From: SVEL01 sp045126215
GTDB lineage: Bacteria > Bacillota > Clostridia > Lachnospirales > Lachnospiraceae
Assembly (NCBI GenBank): GCA_045126215.1
Contig: JBGVOD010000051.1
Coordinates: 1 to 64,000, forward strand
Direction of reading: 5' to 3'
DNA length: 64,000 nucleotides
Shown here: piece by piece, positions 45,790-53,621 of the stretch
Position numbering within the stretch: the stretch's first letter is position 1
How the letters are laid out: every line of letters starts with the position of its first letter
Program-made: the position numbers and the translations under genes
Notes under the pieces: model-generated
Databases searched by the model: none
The model's input: the letters and a program-made list of their open reading frames with translations, nothing else
Told to the model about the DNA's origin: nothing

Positions 45790-46209
45790 ATGAGAATATT
45801 AATTGATACAAATGTTGTTATTGATGCATTTACATCAAGAGAGCCATGGAATAAGAATGCTGAAAAAATATTTATAATGGCAGCAAATAATAATGTGGAT
45901 ATGAATATTACAGCTAGTTCTGCCACTGATATTTATTATTTGGTGAGAAAGCATCTGCATAATACAGAAATGGCAAAACAGATTATGGGTAAATTATATT
46001 CATTGTCAGGTATTTTAGATGTTACAGAGTCTGATTGTGTGGAGGCATTAGCTTCTTCAGTTAGTGATTATGAAGATGCTGTTATAGAACAGGTGGCAAA
46101 AAGGTCAGGTATTGATTATATTGTTACTCGTAATCAAAATGATTACAAAGAAGGTATAATGAAAGTGATGTTACCAGAAGAATTTATTAAACTAATGGAA
46201 CAATTATAA
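45790..46209 (+). CDS. PIN-domain toxin, VapC-like ribonuclease
   Basis: 139 residues. The PIN fold acidic residues are seen at Asp6 (ILIDTNVVIDAF), the Asp of SSATDIYYLV near 49, SVSDYEDAVIEQVAKRSG near 93 and the closing DYIVTRNQNDY. These would hold Mg2+ and cut RNA. It starts directly after the antitoxin stop, as in a type II toxin-antitoxin operon. The next gene, potA, begins only 22 bases later without a visible promoter. Cargo-like gain by transfer is possible but not shown by flanking repeats. Confidence 0.88.
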   Translation: MRILIDTNVVIDAFTSREPWNKNAEKIFIMAANNNVDMNITASSATDIYYLVRKHLHNTEMAKQIMGKLYSLSGILDVTESDCVEALASSVSDYEDAVIEQVAKRSGIDYIVTRNQNDYKEGIMKVMLPEEFIKLMEQL

Positions 46210-46231
46210 ATAAACCATAGGAGGAATAGTT

Positions 46232-47677
46232 GTGGGTGCCGTAAGCGAAAATAATATTATTGAATTAAAACACATTACGAAATCTTTTGATGATGGCTTT
46301 AAGGCTGTTGATGATTTTAATCTTACTATACAGAAAGGTGAGTTTGTAACTTTTTTGGGACCATCAGGATGTGGTAAAACTACAACACTTAGAATGATTG
46401 CAGGTTTTGAAATCCCAACAGAAGGTGAGATTTTGCTTGGGGGAAAGGAAATAAGCACACTTCCACCAAATAAAAGACCTATAAATACTGTGTTTCAAAG
46501 ATATGCATTGTTTCCACATTTAAATATATTTGACAATATTGCATTTGGTTTGAAGTTAAAGAAATTACCAAAGCAGGAGATTGAGAAAAAAGTTAAGAAG
46601 GCACTTGAAATAGTAGATTTGGAAGGCTTTGAGAAAAGAAAAATATCTACATTGTCAGGTGGACAGCAGCAAAGAATTGCTATTGCCAGAGCAATTGTTA
46701 ATGAGCCGGAAATACTTTTACTCGATGAACCGCTAGGTGCACTTGACTTAAAGATGCGAAAAGAAATGCAGATTGAACTTAAGAATATGCATGAAAGATT
46801 AGGTATTACTTTTATATACGTAACACATGATCAGGAAGAAGCTCTTACAATGTCAGATAAAATTGTTGTTATGTCGGAAGGAAAAATACAGCAGATTGGT
46901 ACACCGGAAGATATATATAATGAGCCAAAGAATGCTTTTGTTGCAGATTTTATTGGAGAAAGTAATGTGTTTAATGGTGTAATGACAGGTGAGAAAAAAG
47001 TTAGATTCTGTGGACACGATTTTGATTGCCTTGATGACGTTGAACACGGAACAATGATTGATGCTGTAGTTCGTCCTGAAGATATTATAATAACAACACC
47101 TGAAAATGGAATGATTACAGGAGAGGTTGTATCTGTTGTATTTAAGGGTGTGCATTATGAGATAGTTATAATGTCAGGAAAGAATGAAATTGTGGTGCAG
47201 TCAACAAAGAAAGCTGATATTGGCAAAGAGGTTGGAATGATTATTGAACCTGATGGTATTCATGTAATGATAGCTGAAAATATTATTAATAAGATTGAAT
47301 CTGTAGTAAATAAGCATTGGAAACTCGAGTTTATGAATGGAGAACTTGAATGTGATTTTACAAAAGTTATCTCAGGTTCAAAATATGGTGATGATATGAG
47401 GCTATATGATACTCACGGTGATGAAATAGATTACGAAAAAGTAAAGGTGATTATTTCTGTTAAACCTGAAGATATAAAGATGAGTGATAATGAGGATGAA
47501 GGTGATATAAATGGAAGAATTATATCATTGATATATAAAGGAGATCATTATAGCTATGTAGTTAGAACTGATGAAGATTTTGATATAGTTGTAGATGATG
47601 AAGACCTTTGGAATATGGATGATTATATAAGTCTTATTATACCAAAAGATAAATTAAGTTATCAGTTAAAAAAGTAG
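46232..47677 (+). CDS. potA: Polyamine ABC transporter ATPase PotA with duplicated C-terminal TOBE region
   Basis: 481 residues, well above the usual 350-380. The ATPase domain has Walker A GPSGCGKTT near residue 45, Q loop, signature LSGGQQQRIAIARA, Walker B ILLLDEPLGALD and the H-loop TFIYVTHDQEEALTMSD. Two related C-terminal modules follow: VRPEDIIIT...GEVVSVVFKGVHYEIVI near 290 and VKPEDIKMS...GRIISLIYKGDHYSYVV near 420, each like a TOBE_2 unit. Starts at GTG with AGGAGGA six bases upstream. First gene of potABCD. Confidence 0.93.
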   Translation: MGAVSENNIIELKHITKSFDDGFKAVDDFNLTIQKGEFVTFLGPSGCGKTTTLRMIAGFEIPTEGEILLGGKEISTLPPNKRPINTVFQRYALFPHLNIFDNIAFGLKLKKLPKQEIEKKVKKALEIVDLEGFEKRKISTLSGGQQQRIAIARAIVNEPEILLLDEPLGALDLKMRKEMQIELKNMHERLGITFIYVTHDQEEALTMSDKIVVMSEGKIQQIGTPEDIYNEPKNAFVADFIGESNVFNGVMTGEKKVRFCGHDFDCLDDVEHGTMIDAVVRPEDIIITTPENGMITGEVVSVVFKGVHYEIVIMSGKNEIVVQSTKKADIGKEVGMIIEPDGIHVMIAENIINKIESVVNKHWKLEFMNGELECDFTKVISGSKYGDDMRLYDTHGDEIDYEKVKVIISVKPEDIKMSDNEDEGDINGRIISLIYKGDHYSYVVRTDEDFDIVVDDEDLWNMDDYISLIIPKDKLSYQLKK

Positions 47678-47693
47678 TTGGAGGGCCATAAGT

Positions 47694-48488
47694 ATGAGTT
47701 TTCGTTTTAATAGAAAACAGCTTTGCATACCATATGGTTTATTCCTTGTATGCTTTGTTGTTGCCCCTCTTTTAGTGATTTGCTATTATGCATTTACAAA
47801 TGGTGAGGGACAGTTTACACTAAACAATTTTATTGGATTTTTCACAAGTCCAAACACTATAGGAACCCTTGTGTATAGTTTTGCCATAGCAATAACAACT
47901 ACCGTGGTATGTGTGTTACTTGCTTATCCTATTGCATATATTCTTGCTAGAAGTAATTTGAAATATAAGTCAACAATAGTTATGATATTTGTATTGCCTA
48001 TGTGGATTAACTTTACACTTCGTATAACTGCATTAAAAGAGATACTTACAATGATAGAGGGAAATCTTGCATTTCATCCATTTCTTAACTCAGTTATAGG
48101 TATGACATATGATTTTCTTCCCTTTATGATATTGCCAATGTATACAACATTATTAAAACTTGATAATAGTTTGTTGGAGGCTTCTGCAGATTTAGGAGCA
48201 AGTCCATATAAAACATTTATTAAAGTTACATTGCCACTATCTTTACCGGGAATTGTAAGTGGAATTGTTATGGTATTTTTACCATCCATGACAAACTATG
48301 TTGTTTTAGATATGTTATATAACAGCACATATATTATGGGTAGCCTTATTGGAAGTTATTTTAGTGCAAATGATTGGCATAATGGATCAATGATAGCACT
48401 CATATTACTTGTGATAATTCTTTTGTTTACCATATTTACAAATAAATATGATGACGAATCTGAGAACAGAGGAGGTGCATTGTTATAA
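47694..48488 (+). CDS. potB: Polyamine ABC transporter permease PotB
   Basis: 264 residues, six membrane helices. The binding-protein-dependent permease loop that docks on the ATPase is seen as LLEASADLGASPYKTFIKVTLPLSLPGI (EAA motif near residue 162). Begins with a cytoplasmic basic stretch (FRFNRKQLC) and a first helix with FVVAPLLVICYYAFT. TTGGAGGGCC ribosome binding site. The last base overlaps potC by one. Confidence 0.95.
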   Translation: MSFRFNRKQLCIPYGLFLVCFVVAPLLVICYYAFTNGEGQFTLNNFIGFFTSPNTIGTLVYSFAIAITTTVVCVLLAYPIAYILARSNLKYKSTIVMIFVLPMWINFTLRITALKEILTMIEGNLAFHPFLNSVIGMTYDFLPFMILPMYTTLLKLDNSLLEASADLGASPYKTFIKVTLPLSLPGIVSGIVMVFLPSMTNYVVLDMLYNSTYIMGSLIGSYFSANDWHNGSMIALILLVIILLFTIFTNKYDDESENRGGALL

Positions 48489-49273
48489 TGAAAAAAATAG
48501 CAAAAATCCTATTTCTGTGTTTGATGATTTTGATTATGTATTTGCCAATATTGATTTTGGCAGTTTATAGCTTTACAGACTCAACTAATATTGGTGCTAT
48601 AAGAGGATTTTCTCTTGAAAATTATAAAACTCTTTTTACAACACCAGAACTTAGAGATATGATAATTGGTACAGTTCTGCTGGCATTAGGTACTGCGATT
48701 ATATCTACAATATTGGGAAGTCTTGGAGCCATTGGAGCTTTTTATTCAAAGAAAGTTGTAAAAACATCGATTGATGCCATGAATCATATTCCTGTTGTAA
48801 ATGCTGATGTTGTGACAGGTTTCTCTATATGTATTTTACTCATTGTTTTACTCGGAATGGATAAAAACACATATTTTCCATTGGTTGTGGGACATGTTGT
48901 TTTGTCAGTACCTTTTGTGTATTTATCAGTTGTTCCAAAGCTCAAACAGCTTGACAGCAGTTTATATGAGGCGGCAATGGATTTAGGAGCATCACCATTT
49001 CAGGCACTTATTAAGGTGGTTATACCACAGATTATGTCGGGTATTGTTTCAGGATTTGCACTTGCAATAACATTGTCTTTAGATGATTATTTTATCGCAA
49101 GTTATACAAAACCTGCGACATTTGATACTATAAGCACATATGTTGTAAATGCAACAAAAGGTTCACAGACTGATATAAAGACGGCTCTATGGGCACTTTC
49201 GACAATTATATTTGTAGTTGTAATTCTGGTTGTACTCGGCATGAACTTAAAGAGTTTTAAGAAAGAAAAGTAG
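48488..49273 (+). CDS. potC: Polyamine ABC transporter permease PotC
   Basis: 261 residues, six membrane helices. EAA loop LYEAAMDLGASPFQALIKVVIPQIMSGI near residue 158. N-terminal helix ILFLCLMILIMYLPILILAVYSFTDS is typical of PotC. It starts one base inside the end of potB. Forms a heterodimer with PotB in the membrane. The substrate class (spermidine/putrescine) follows from family resemblance and the presence of a PotD-like binding protein. Confidence 0.95.
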   Translation: MKKIAKILFLCLMILIMYLPILILAVYSFTDSTNIGAIRGFSLENYKTLFTTPELRDMIIGTVLLALGTAIISTILGSLGAIGAFYSKKVVKTSIDAMNHIPVVNADVVTGFSICILLIVLLGMDKNTYFPLVVGHVVLSVPFVYLSVVPKLKQLDSSLYEAAMDLGASPFQALIKVVIPQIMSGIVSGFALAITLSLDDYFIASYTKPATFDTISTYVVNATKGSQTDIKTALWALSTIIFVVVILVVLGMNLKSFKKEK

Positions 49274-49281
49274 GTGATGAT

Positions 49282-50784
49282 ATGAGAAGTATAAAAAAAT
49301 ATTTAAATAAGGCATTTATCGTGATGCTTTCTACATCAATATTATCATTATCATTTAATATGGGACTCCTTGAAGATACAGTTTTTGCAAAAGATGATGT
49401 AATAAAGCTTAGTATATGTAACTGGGAGGAATATATTGACCTTGGGGATTGGGATGAAGAAGAGGCAATATATCTGGGAGATGATACAGTTATATATGGC
49501 GAGAACTCAATGGTTGAAGACTTTGAACAATGGTACTATGAAGAATATGGACAAAGAGTTGAGGTAGAATATTCCTGCTTTGGAACAAATGAAGATTTAT
49601 ACAGTCAGCTTAAAATGGGAGATACATATGATTTAGTATGTCCATCTGATTATATGATAATGAAGCTGATGGCTGAGGATATGTTGACACCTTTTTCTGA
49701 AGAGTTCTTTGATGAAAGTATAGAAAATAACTATTATGTTAGGGGTGTATCACCATATATTCGAGAAGTTTTTGATGAAAACCAGATTAACGGTGAGAGT
49801 TGGAGTAAATATACTGCCGGATATATGTGGGGAATAACAGGTGTATTATATAATCCTGAGTATATGACAGATGAAGAAGCATCAACATGGACGGTATTTT
49901 CCAATGAAAAATTCAATAGACAGATTACGCTTAAAGATAATGTCAGAGATACATACTTTGCAGCTATGGGAATCTTAAGAAGAAATGATCTTATGGACGA
50001 AAATTTTAGAAAGGCTCCTGATTACAATGAAAAACTTACAGAGATTATGAATGATGTAAGTGAAGAAAACATAGCAAAGATAGAGACATTGTTGCAGGAT
50101 GTAATGACTAATGTTTATTCATTGGAAACAGATAGTGGAAAAGCAGATATGATTACTGGAAAGATTGTTGCAAATTATCAGTGGTCAGGTGATGCTGTTT
50201 ATGCTATTAATGAAGCTGAAGAAGATGATGTGTATCTTAAGTTTGTAGCGCCAAGAGAATGTACAAACCTTTGGTTTGATGGTTGGGTGATGTTAAAGAA
50301 CTCAATTAATAATGATGAAAAAAAGCAACAGGCAGCAGAGGCTTTTGTAAATTTTGTTTCAAGACCTGATAATGCAGTAAGAAATATGTATTATATTGGC
50401 TATACATCTGTAATTGCAGGAGAGGACAGCACAGTTTTTGATTATCTGACAGACTGTTATGGAGCAGAAGATGAAGATGAGGCTATTCCTTATCCTGTAG
50501 GATATTTCTTTGTGGGAGATGATAGTGATGAAGACTATATTGTTTATACAACAAAAGATCAGGTTGACAGACAATTGTATGCACAGTATCCTTCAAGGGA
50601 AGTTATAAATAGGGCTGTTGTAATGAGCTATTTTAATGAAGAGGAAACAAGAAATATAAATCAAATGTGGATTAATATTAGATGTTTCAATATAAAAGAT
50701 ATACCTGTCTGGGTATGGGGCGTTATTGCCGGCTCTATACTGATTTTATGTATATATATTTTCATTAGGAAAAATAAAAATTAG
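49282..50784 (+). CDS. potD: PotD-like polyamine-binding protein, C-terminally membrane-anchored
   Basis: 500 residues, longer than usual PotD (about 350). N-terminal signal/anchor (AFIVMLSTSILSLSFNMGL) without a lipobox cysteine. Periplasmic-binding-type core from about residue 40: LSICNWEEYID, VEVEYSCFGTNEDLYSQLKMGDTYDLVCPSDYMIMKL, SGDAVYAINEAEEDDVYLKFVAPREC. A roughly 25-residue acidic insertion interrupts the first strand (WDEEEAIYLGDDT). The C-terminus has a membrane helix VWVWGVIAGSILILCIYIFI plus basic stop-transfer residues, so it is probably held in the membrane at its C-terminus rather than as a lipoprotein. Confidence 0.9.
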   Translation: MRSIKKYLNKAFIVMLSTSILSLSFNMGLLEDTVFAKDDVIKLSICNWEEYIDLGDWDEEEAIYLGDDTVIYGENSMVEDFEQWYYEEYGQRVEVEYSCFGTNEDLYSQLKMGDTYDLVCPSDYMIMKLMAEDMLTPFSEEFFDESIENNYYVRGVSPYIREVFDENQINGESWSKYTAGYMWGITGVLYNPEYMTDEEASTWTVFSNEKFNRQITLKDNVRDTYFAAMGILRRNDLMDENFRKAPDYNEKLTEIMNDVSEENIAKIETLLQDVMTNVYSLETDSGKADMITGKIVANYQWSGDAVYAINEAEEDDVYLKFVAPRECTNLWFDGWVMLKNSINNDEKKQQAAEAFVNFVSRPDNAVRNMYYIGYTSVIAGEDSTVFDYLTDCYGAEDEDEAIPYPVGYFFVGDDSDEDYIVYTTKDQVDRQLYAQYPSREVINRAVVMSYFNEEETRNINQMWINIRCFNIKDIPVWVWGVIAGSILILCIYIFIRKNKN

Positions 50785-50815
50785 AACATAAAAAAATATA
50801 AAATATACAAGTTGA

Positions 50816-50844
50816 TTGAATTATTTATACATGTTTGGTATAAT
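50816..50844 (+). promoter_or_regulatory. Promoter of the zinc-ribbon/DUF4234 gene
   Basis: TTGAAT (50816-50821), 17-base spacer, TATAAT (50839-50844), 33 bases before the ATG at 50877, which follows ACGGAGG. Confidence 0.7.
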
Positions 50845-50876
50845 GAACCAAAATATATATTACGGAGGTTAAAGTT

Positions 50877-51467
50877 ATGAATTGTCAGAAGTGTGGAACA
50901 CAATATGATGATAACAGTGCATTTTGTCCAAATTGTGGTACACAGAATATGGGTACACAGCAAAACTATGGTGGACAGCCAAATTATAATGCACAGCAGA
51001 ACTATGGCGGACAGCCAAATTATGGTGGGCAGCCAAACTACGGTGGACAGCCAAATTATGGTGGACAGCCAAATTATGGCGGACAACCAATGATGGGTAA
51101 TGGATACAGAGCACCAATTAAACAGAGAAATATTGCTACTTGCATAATACTTTCTATTGTAACATGTGGTATTTACAGTATCATATGGTTTATTAGCATG
51201 GTTGATGATTTAAATGTTGCCAGTGGATATCAGCAGGATCAGTCAGGTGGTACAGTATTCCTTCTTTCTCTTGTAACATGTGGTATTTATCAGTATTTTT
51301 GGTTATACAAAGCAGGAGAAAAGGTAAATGCAATTAAACAGCGTAGTGGAATGATGCCGGATTCAAATTCAGGTGTAATATATTTACTTCTTGCAATATT
51401 TGGACTTGGAATTGTATCTTTTGCGTTTATTCAGACAGAACTTAATAAAGTTGCTTCATATCAATAA
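50877..51467 (+). CDS. Zinc-ribbon membrane protein with YGGQPN repeats and DUF4234 domain
   Basis: 196 residues. An N-terminal zinc ribbon has two Cys pairs (NCQKCG and FCPNCG, residues 3-21). Seven tandem hexapeptides of the type YGGQPN (residues 31-72) form a Gly/Gln/Asn-rich low-complexity region. The C-terminal half is a DUF4234-like module: ATCIILSIVTCGIYSIIWFISMVDDLN and then LLSLVTCGIYQYFWLYKAGEKV, two repeats of a membrane-helix pair with the motif TCGIY, then a third helix. Function unknown; zinc-ribbon plus DUF4234 proteins are common in Firmicutes. Transcribed alone, between its own promoter and terminator. Confidence 0.85.
   Translation: MNCQKCGTQYDDNSAFCPNCGTQNMGTQQNYGGQPNYNAQQNYGGQPNYGGQPNYGGQPNYGGQPNYGGQPMMGNGYRAPIKQRNIATCIILSIVTCGIYSIIWFISMVDDLNVASGYQQDQSGGTVFLLSLVTCGIYQYFWLYKAGEKVNAIKQRSGMMPDSNSGVIYLLLAIFGLGIVSFAFIQTELNKVASYQ
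50967..51092 (+). repeat. Tandem 18-base repeat encoding YGGQPN
   Basis: Seven 18-base units, TATGGTGGACAGCCAAAT and variants, six nearly identical at the DNA level. Copy number is likely to vary. Confidence 0.92.
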
Positions 51468-51492
51468 GATTATTTAAAATGATACATAGAAG

Positions 51493-51527
51493 ACTGTCGT
51501 ACTAAGTAATTAGTACGGCAGTTTTTT
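51493..51527 (+). terminator. Terminator after the DUF4234 gene
   Basis: ACTGTCGTACTAA (51493-51505) pairs with TTAGTACGGCAGT (51510-51521 region), short loop, then six T. It merges with the left arm of the palindrome starting at 51521. Confidence 0.88.
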
Positions 51528-51589
51528 ACTTTATTATATTGAGGTGTCAAAATGCCCTTTTGACACCAAAATATTATAAAGTAAAAAAC
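51521..51589. repeat. 69-base near-perfect palindrome
   Basis: Two 32-base arms around a five-base loop (51553-51557), with 29 of 32 positions complementary. The inner ten pairs are GGTGTCAAAA/TTTTGACACC; the outer arms are T-rich and A-rich (GTTTTTTACTTTA at the left end). Being symmetrical with T runs on both strands it could be a bidirectional terminator, or a small mobile foldback. Not related to the elements at 3136 and 52804. Confidence 0.8.
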
Positions 51590-51620
51590 AATCTTTGACT
51601 CATATAAGAAGATTAGGTAC

Positions 51621-51649
51621 TTGCATACTTGAATGAATGGTGCTAAAAT
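51621..51649 (+). promoter_or_regulatory. Promoter of ilvE
   Basis: TTGCAT (51621-51626), 17-base spacer, TAAAAT (51644-51649) with an extended -10 TG at 51641-51642. The start of ilvE is 34 bases on, with GAAAGGAAG upstream of the ATG. Confidence 0.7.
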
Positions 51650-51682
51650 TAGAAAAGTTTTAAACGAAAGGAAGTAACAGTT

Positions 51683-52705
51683 ATGGAAAAAAATATTGAC
51701 TGGTCAAATTTAGGTTTTGGCTATCAGAAAACAAACAAAAGATTTGTTGCAAACTTCAAAAATGGTGCTTGGGATGAAGGCGTTCTTACAACAGATGATA
51801 CAGTAACAATCAGCGAATGTGCAGGTGTTTTACAGTATGCTCAGACATGTTTTGAAGGCCTAAAAGCATATACAACAGAGGATGGTCATATCGTGTGCTT
51901 CAGACCTGATTTAAATGCATCACGTATGAAGGATTCTTGTGAAAGACTTGAAATGCCTGTATTTCCAGAAGATAGATTTATTCAGGCTGTAAAAGATGTA
52001 GTTGAGGCAAATGCTGAATTTGTACCACCATACGGTTCAGGAGCTACATTATATATTAGACCATATATGTTTGGTTCAAGTGCAGTTATTGGTGTTAAAC
52101 CAGCAGAGGAGTATCAGTTCAGAATGTTCTGTACACCTGTAGGACCATACTTCAAGGGTGGCGCTAAGCCAATTACAATTAAGATTAGTGATTTTGACAG
52201 AGCAGCTCCTCATGGAACAGGCAATATCAAGGCTGGTCTTAACTATGCAATGAGTTTACATGCAATTGTTACAGCTCATAATGAAGGATATGCTGAAAAT
52301 ATGTATCTTGATGCTGCAACACGTACAAAAGTTGAAGAAACAGGAGGCGCAAACTTCTTATTTGTAACAAAGGACGGAAAGGTTGTAACACCAAAGTCAA
52401 ATAGTATTCTTCCATCAATTACACGTCGTTCACTTATGGTTGTTGCAAAAGAATATCTTGGACTTGAAGTTGAAGAAAGAGAAGTATACAAAGAAGAATT
52501 AAAGGATTTTGCAGAATGTGGTCTTTGTGGTACTGCAGCAGTTATTTCGCCTGTTGGAAAAATTGTTGATCATGGTACAGAAATCTGCTTACCAAGTGGT
52601 ATGGATGAAATGGGACCTATTACAAAGAAACTTTATGATACATTAACAGGCATCCAGATGGGCAAAATTAAAGCTCCAGAAGGCTGGATTACAGTTATTA
52701 GATAG
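51683..52705 (+). CDS. ilvE: Branched-chain amino acid aminotransferase
   Basis: 340 residues, the longer (type II) PLP fold-type IV enzyme. Seen are FEGLKAYTTEDGHIVCFRPDLNASRMKDSCERL, LYIRPYMFGS, the PLP lysine in GTGNIKAGLNYAMS near residue 182, VEETGGANFLFV and CGTAAVISPVG. It interconverts Leu, Ile and Val with their 2-oxo acids using glutamate. Such genes are often under CodY control; I saw only a poor match to the CodY box upstream. It has its own promoter and is monocistronic. Confidence 0.95.
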   Translation: MEKNIDWSNLGFGYQKTNKRFVANFKNGAWDEGVLTTDDTVTISECAGVLQYAQTCFEGLKAYTTEDGHIVCFRPDLNASRMKDSCERLEMPVFPEDRFIQAVKDVVEANAEFVPPYGSGATLYIRPYMFGSSAVIGVKPAEEYQFRMFCTPVGPYFKGGAKPITIKISDFDRAAPHGTGNIKAGLNYAMSLHAIVTAHNEGYAENMYLDAATRTKVEETGGANFLFVTKDGKVVTPKSNSILPSITRRSLMVVAKEYLGLEVEEREVYKEELKDFAECGLCGTAAVISPVGKIVDHGTEICLPSGMDEMGPITKKLYDTLTGIQMGKIKAPEGWITVIR

Positions 52706-52777
52706 TATAAAAAAGACAGTTCGCTTGTACCATCCTGTCTATAAACAAAACCAGGACTACCATATTTTATGATTTTT

Positions 52778-52806
52778 AAGTGGTAGATTTATAATCTGCC
52801 ACTTTT
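52778..52806 (+). terminator. Probable terminator after ilvE
   Basis: AAGTGGTAGAT (52778-52788) pairs with ATCTGCCACTT (52794-52804, one G-T pair), then a short T run shared with the edge of the foldback repeat. Confidence 0.55.
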
Positions 52807-53138
52807 GATTTATAAGGTTATGTATAAGAAAGATATTTTTGTTAATTGCTTTTAGAATATTGCACAAAGTATATAGGCATTTGTGACTTTTGTAGGATAT
52901 TAGAGTTTCTTAAGGTTCTTTCATTAAATAGCAATTTGGCGGCAAGGATGCCGACAAAAGGCTGAACTGAGCCACGGAGGGCGAATTTCAGCCGGTTGCG
53001 TCTCTTTTTCAAAAAGTAGTAAGAACATTTAGAAACTCTTATATCCGGAAAATGGAGCAAATGACGATATATTTTGTGCAATATACGAGAAATAATACTG
53101 AAGATATCGTTGAACACCATAACTTTATAAATTAAAAC
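52804..53138. repeat. Foldback repeat, long copy (element 2)
   Basis: This fills most of the 475-base gene-free gap between ilvE and queD. The ends TTTGATTTATAAGGTTA (52804-52820) and TAACTTTATAAATTAAAA (53120-53137) are inverted copies, and both match the ends of element 1 at 3136-3251. The inverted similarity continues inwards for about 110 bases: AATATTGCACAAAGTATATA on the left is mirrored near 53070-53090, and TATTAGAGTTTCT by AGAAACTCTTATA. The centre (about 52935-53025) is richer in GC and holds further hairpins: CGGC/GCCG around 52940 and GGCTGAA/TTCAGCC. No transposase gene is present. Best read as a MITE-like or structured dispersed element. Confidence 0.8.
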
Positions 53139-53180
53139 ATTTCCCTACGATACGTAATTTGTTTTATGAAAGGAGAAAAT

Positions 53181-53606
53181 ATGTTTACACTTACTTCTGA
53201 ACACAGCTTTGATGCGGCTCATTTTCTTCATGGATACAGAGGAAAATGCAGTAATATACATGGACACAGATGGCGTGTCGTTGTTGAAATATGTAGTGAC
53301 AGATTAAAGGATGAAGACGAGCAGACCAGAGGAATGCTTGTTGATTTTCATACTTTAAAGGCAGATATTAAGGAAATGGTTGATTATTTTGATCATTCAT
53401 TGATTATTGAAAAAGGCACTCTTATGGAAAAGACATATGAGGCTCTTAAAGAGGAAGGAATAAGGCTTGTTGAGGTGGATTTTAGATCTACAGCAGAGAA
53501 TTTTTCAAAATATTTTTATGATGAGATGAAGAAAAAAGGATATAGAGTTAAGAAAGTTTCTGTATATGAAACACCAAATAATTTAGCAACATATTGTGAG
53601 GAATAA
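53181..53606 (+). CDS. queD: 6-carboxy-5,6,7,8-tetrahydropterin synthase QueD
   Basis: 141 residues. Zinc-binding His residues and the catalytic Cys are visible in SFDAAHFLHGYRGKCSNIHGHRW, with DFHTLKADIKEMVDYFDHSLI and the closing VSVYETPNN. Converts 7,8-dihydroneopterin triphosphate to carboxytetrahydropterin in the pathway to queuosine. ATG 53181 is preferred, as AAAGGAGA lies seven bases upstream; an ATG at 53166 overlaps that site. First gene of the que operon, 43 bases downstream of foldback element 2. No preQ1 riboswitch was recognised before it. Confidence 0.95.
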   Translation: MFTLTSEHSFDAAHFLHGYRGKCSNIHGHRWRVVVEICSDRLKDEDEQTRGMLVDFHTLKADIKEMVDYFDHSLIIEKGTLMEKTYEALKEEGIRLVEVDFRSTAENFSKYFYDEMKKKGYRVKKVSVYETPNNLATYCEE

Positions 53607-53621
53607 TGAAAGGATAGAAAA

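Noticed and set aside
51590..51682. CodY box upstream of ilvE
   Set aside because: The best window matches only about 9 of 15 positions of AATTTTCWGAAAATT, which is within chance in AT-rich DNA.
52842..53120. A 92-codon open frame on the minus strand inside foldback element 2
   Set aside because: It runs through the inverted arms and core of the repeat, has no ribosome binding site and no recognisable family; it is best explained as an open frame created by the repeat.
53139..53180. preQ1 riboswitch before queD
   Set aside because: The short CU-rich stem with A-rich tail of preQ1-I and the longer type II pattern are both missing between the repeat and queD.
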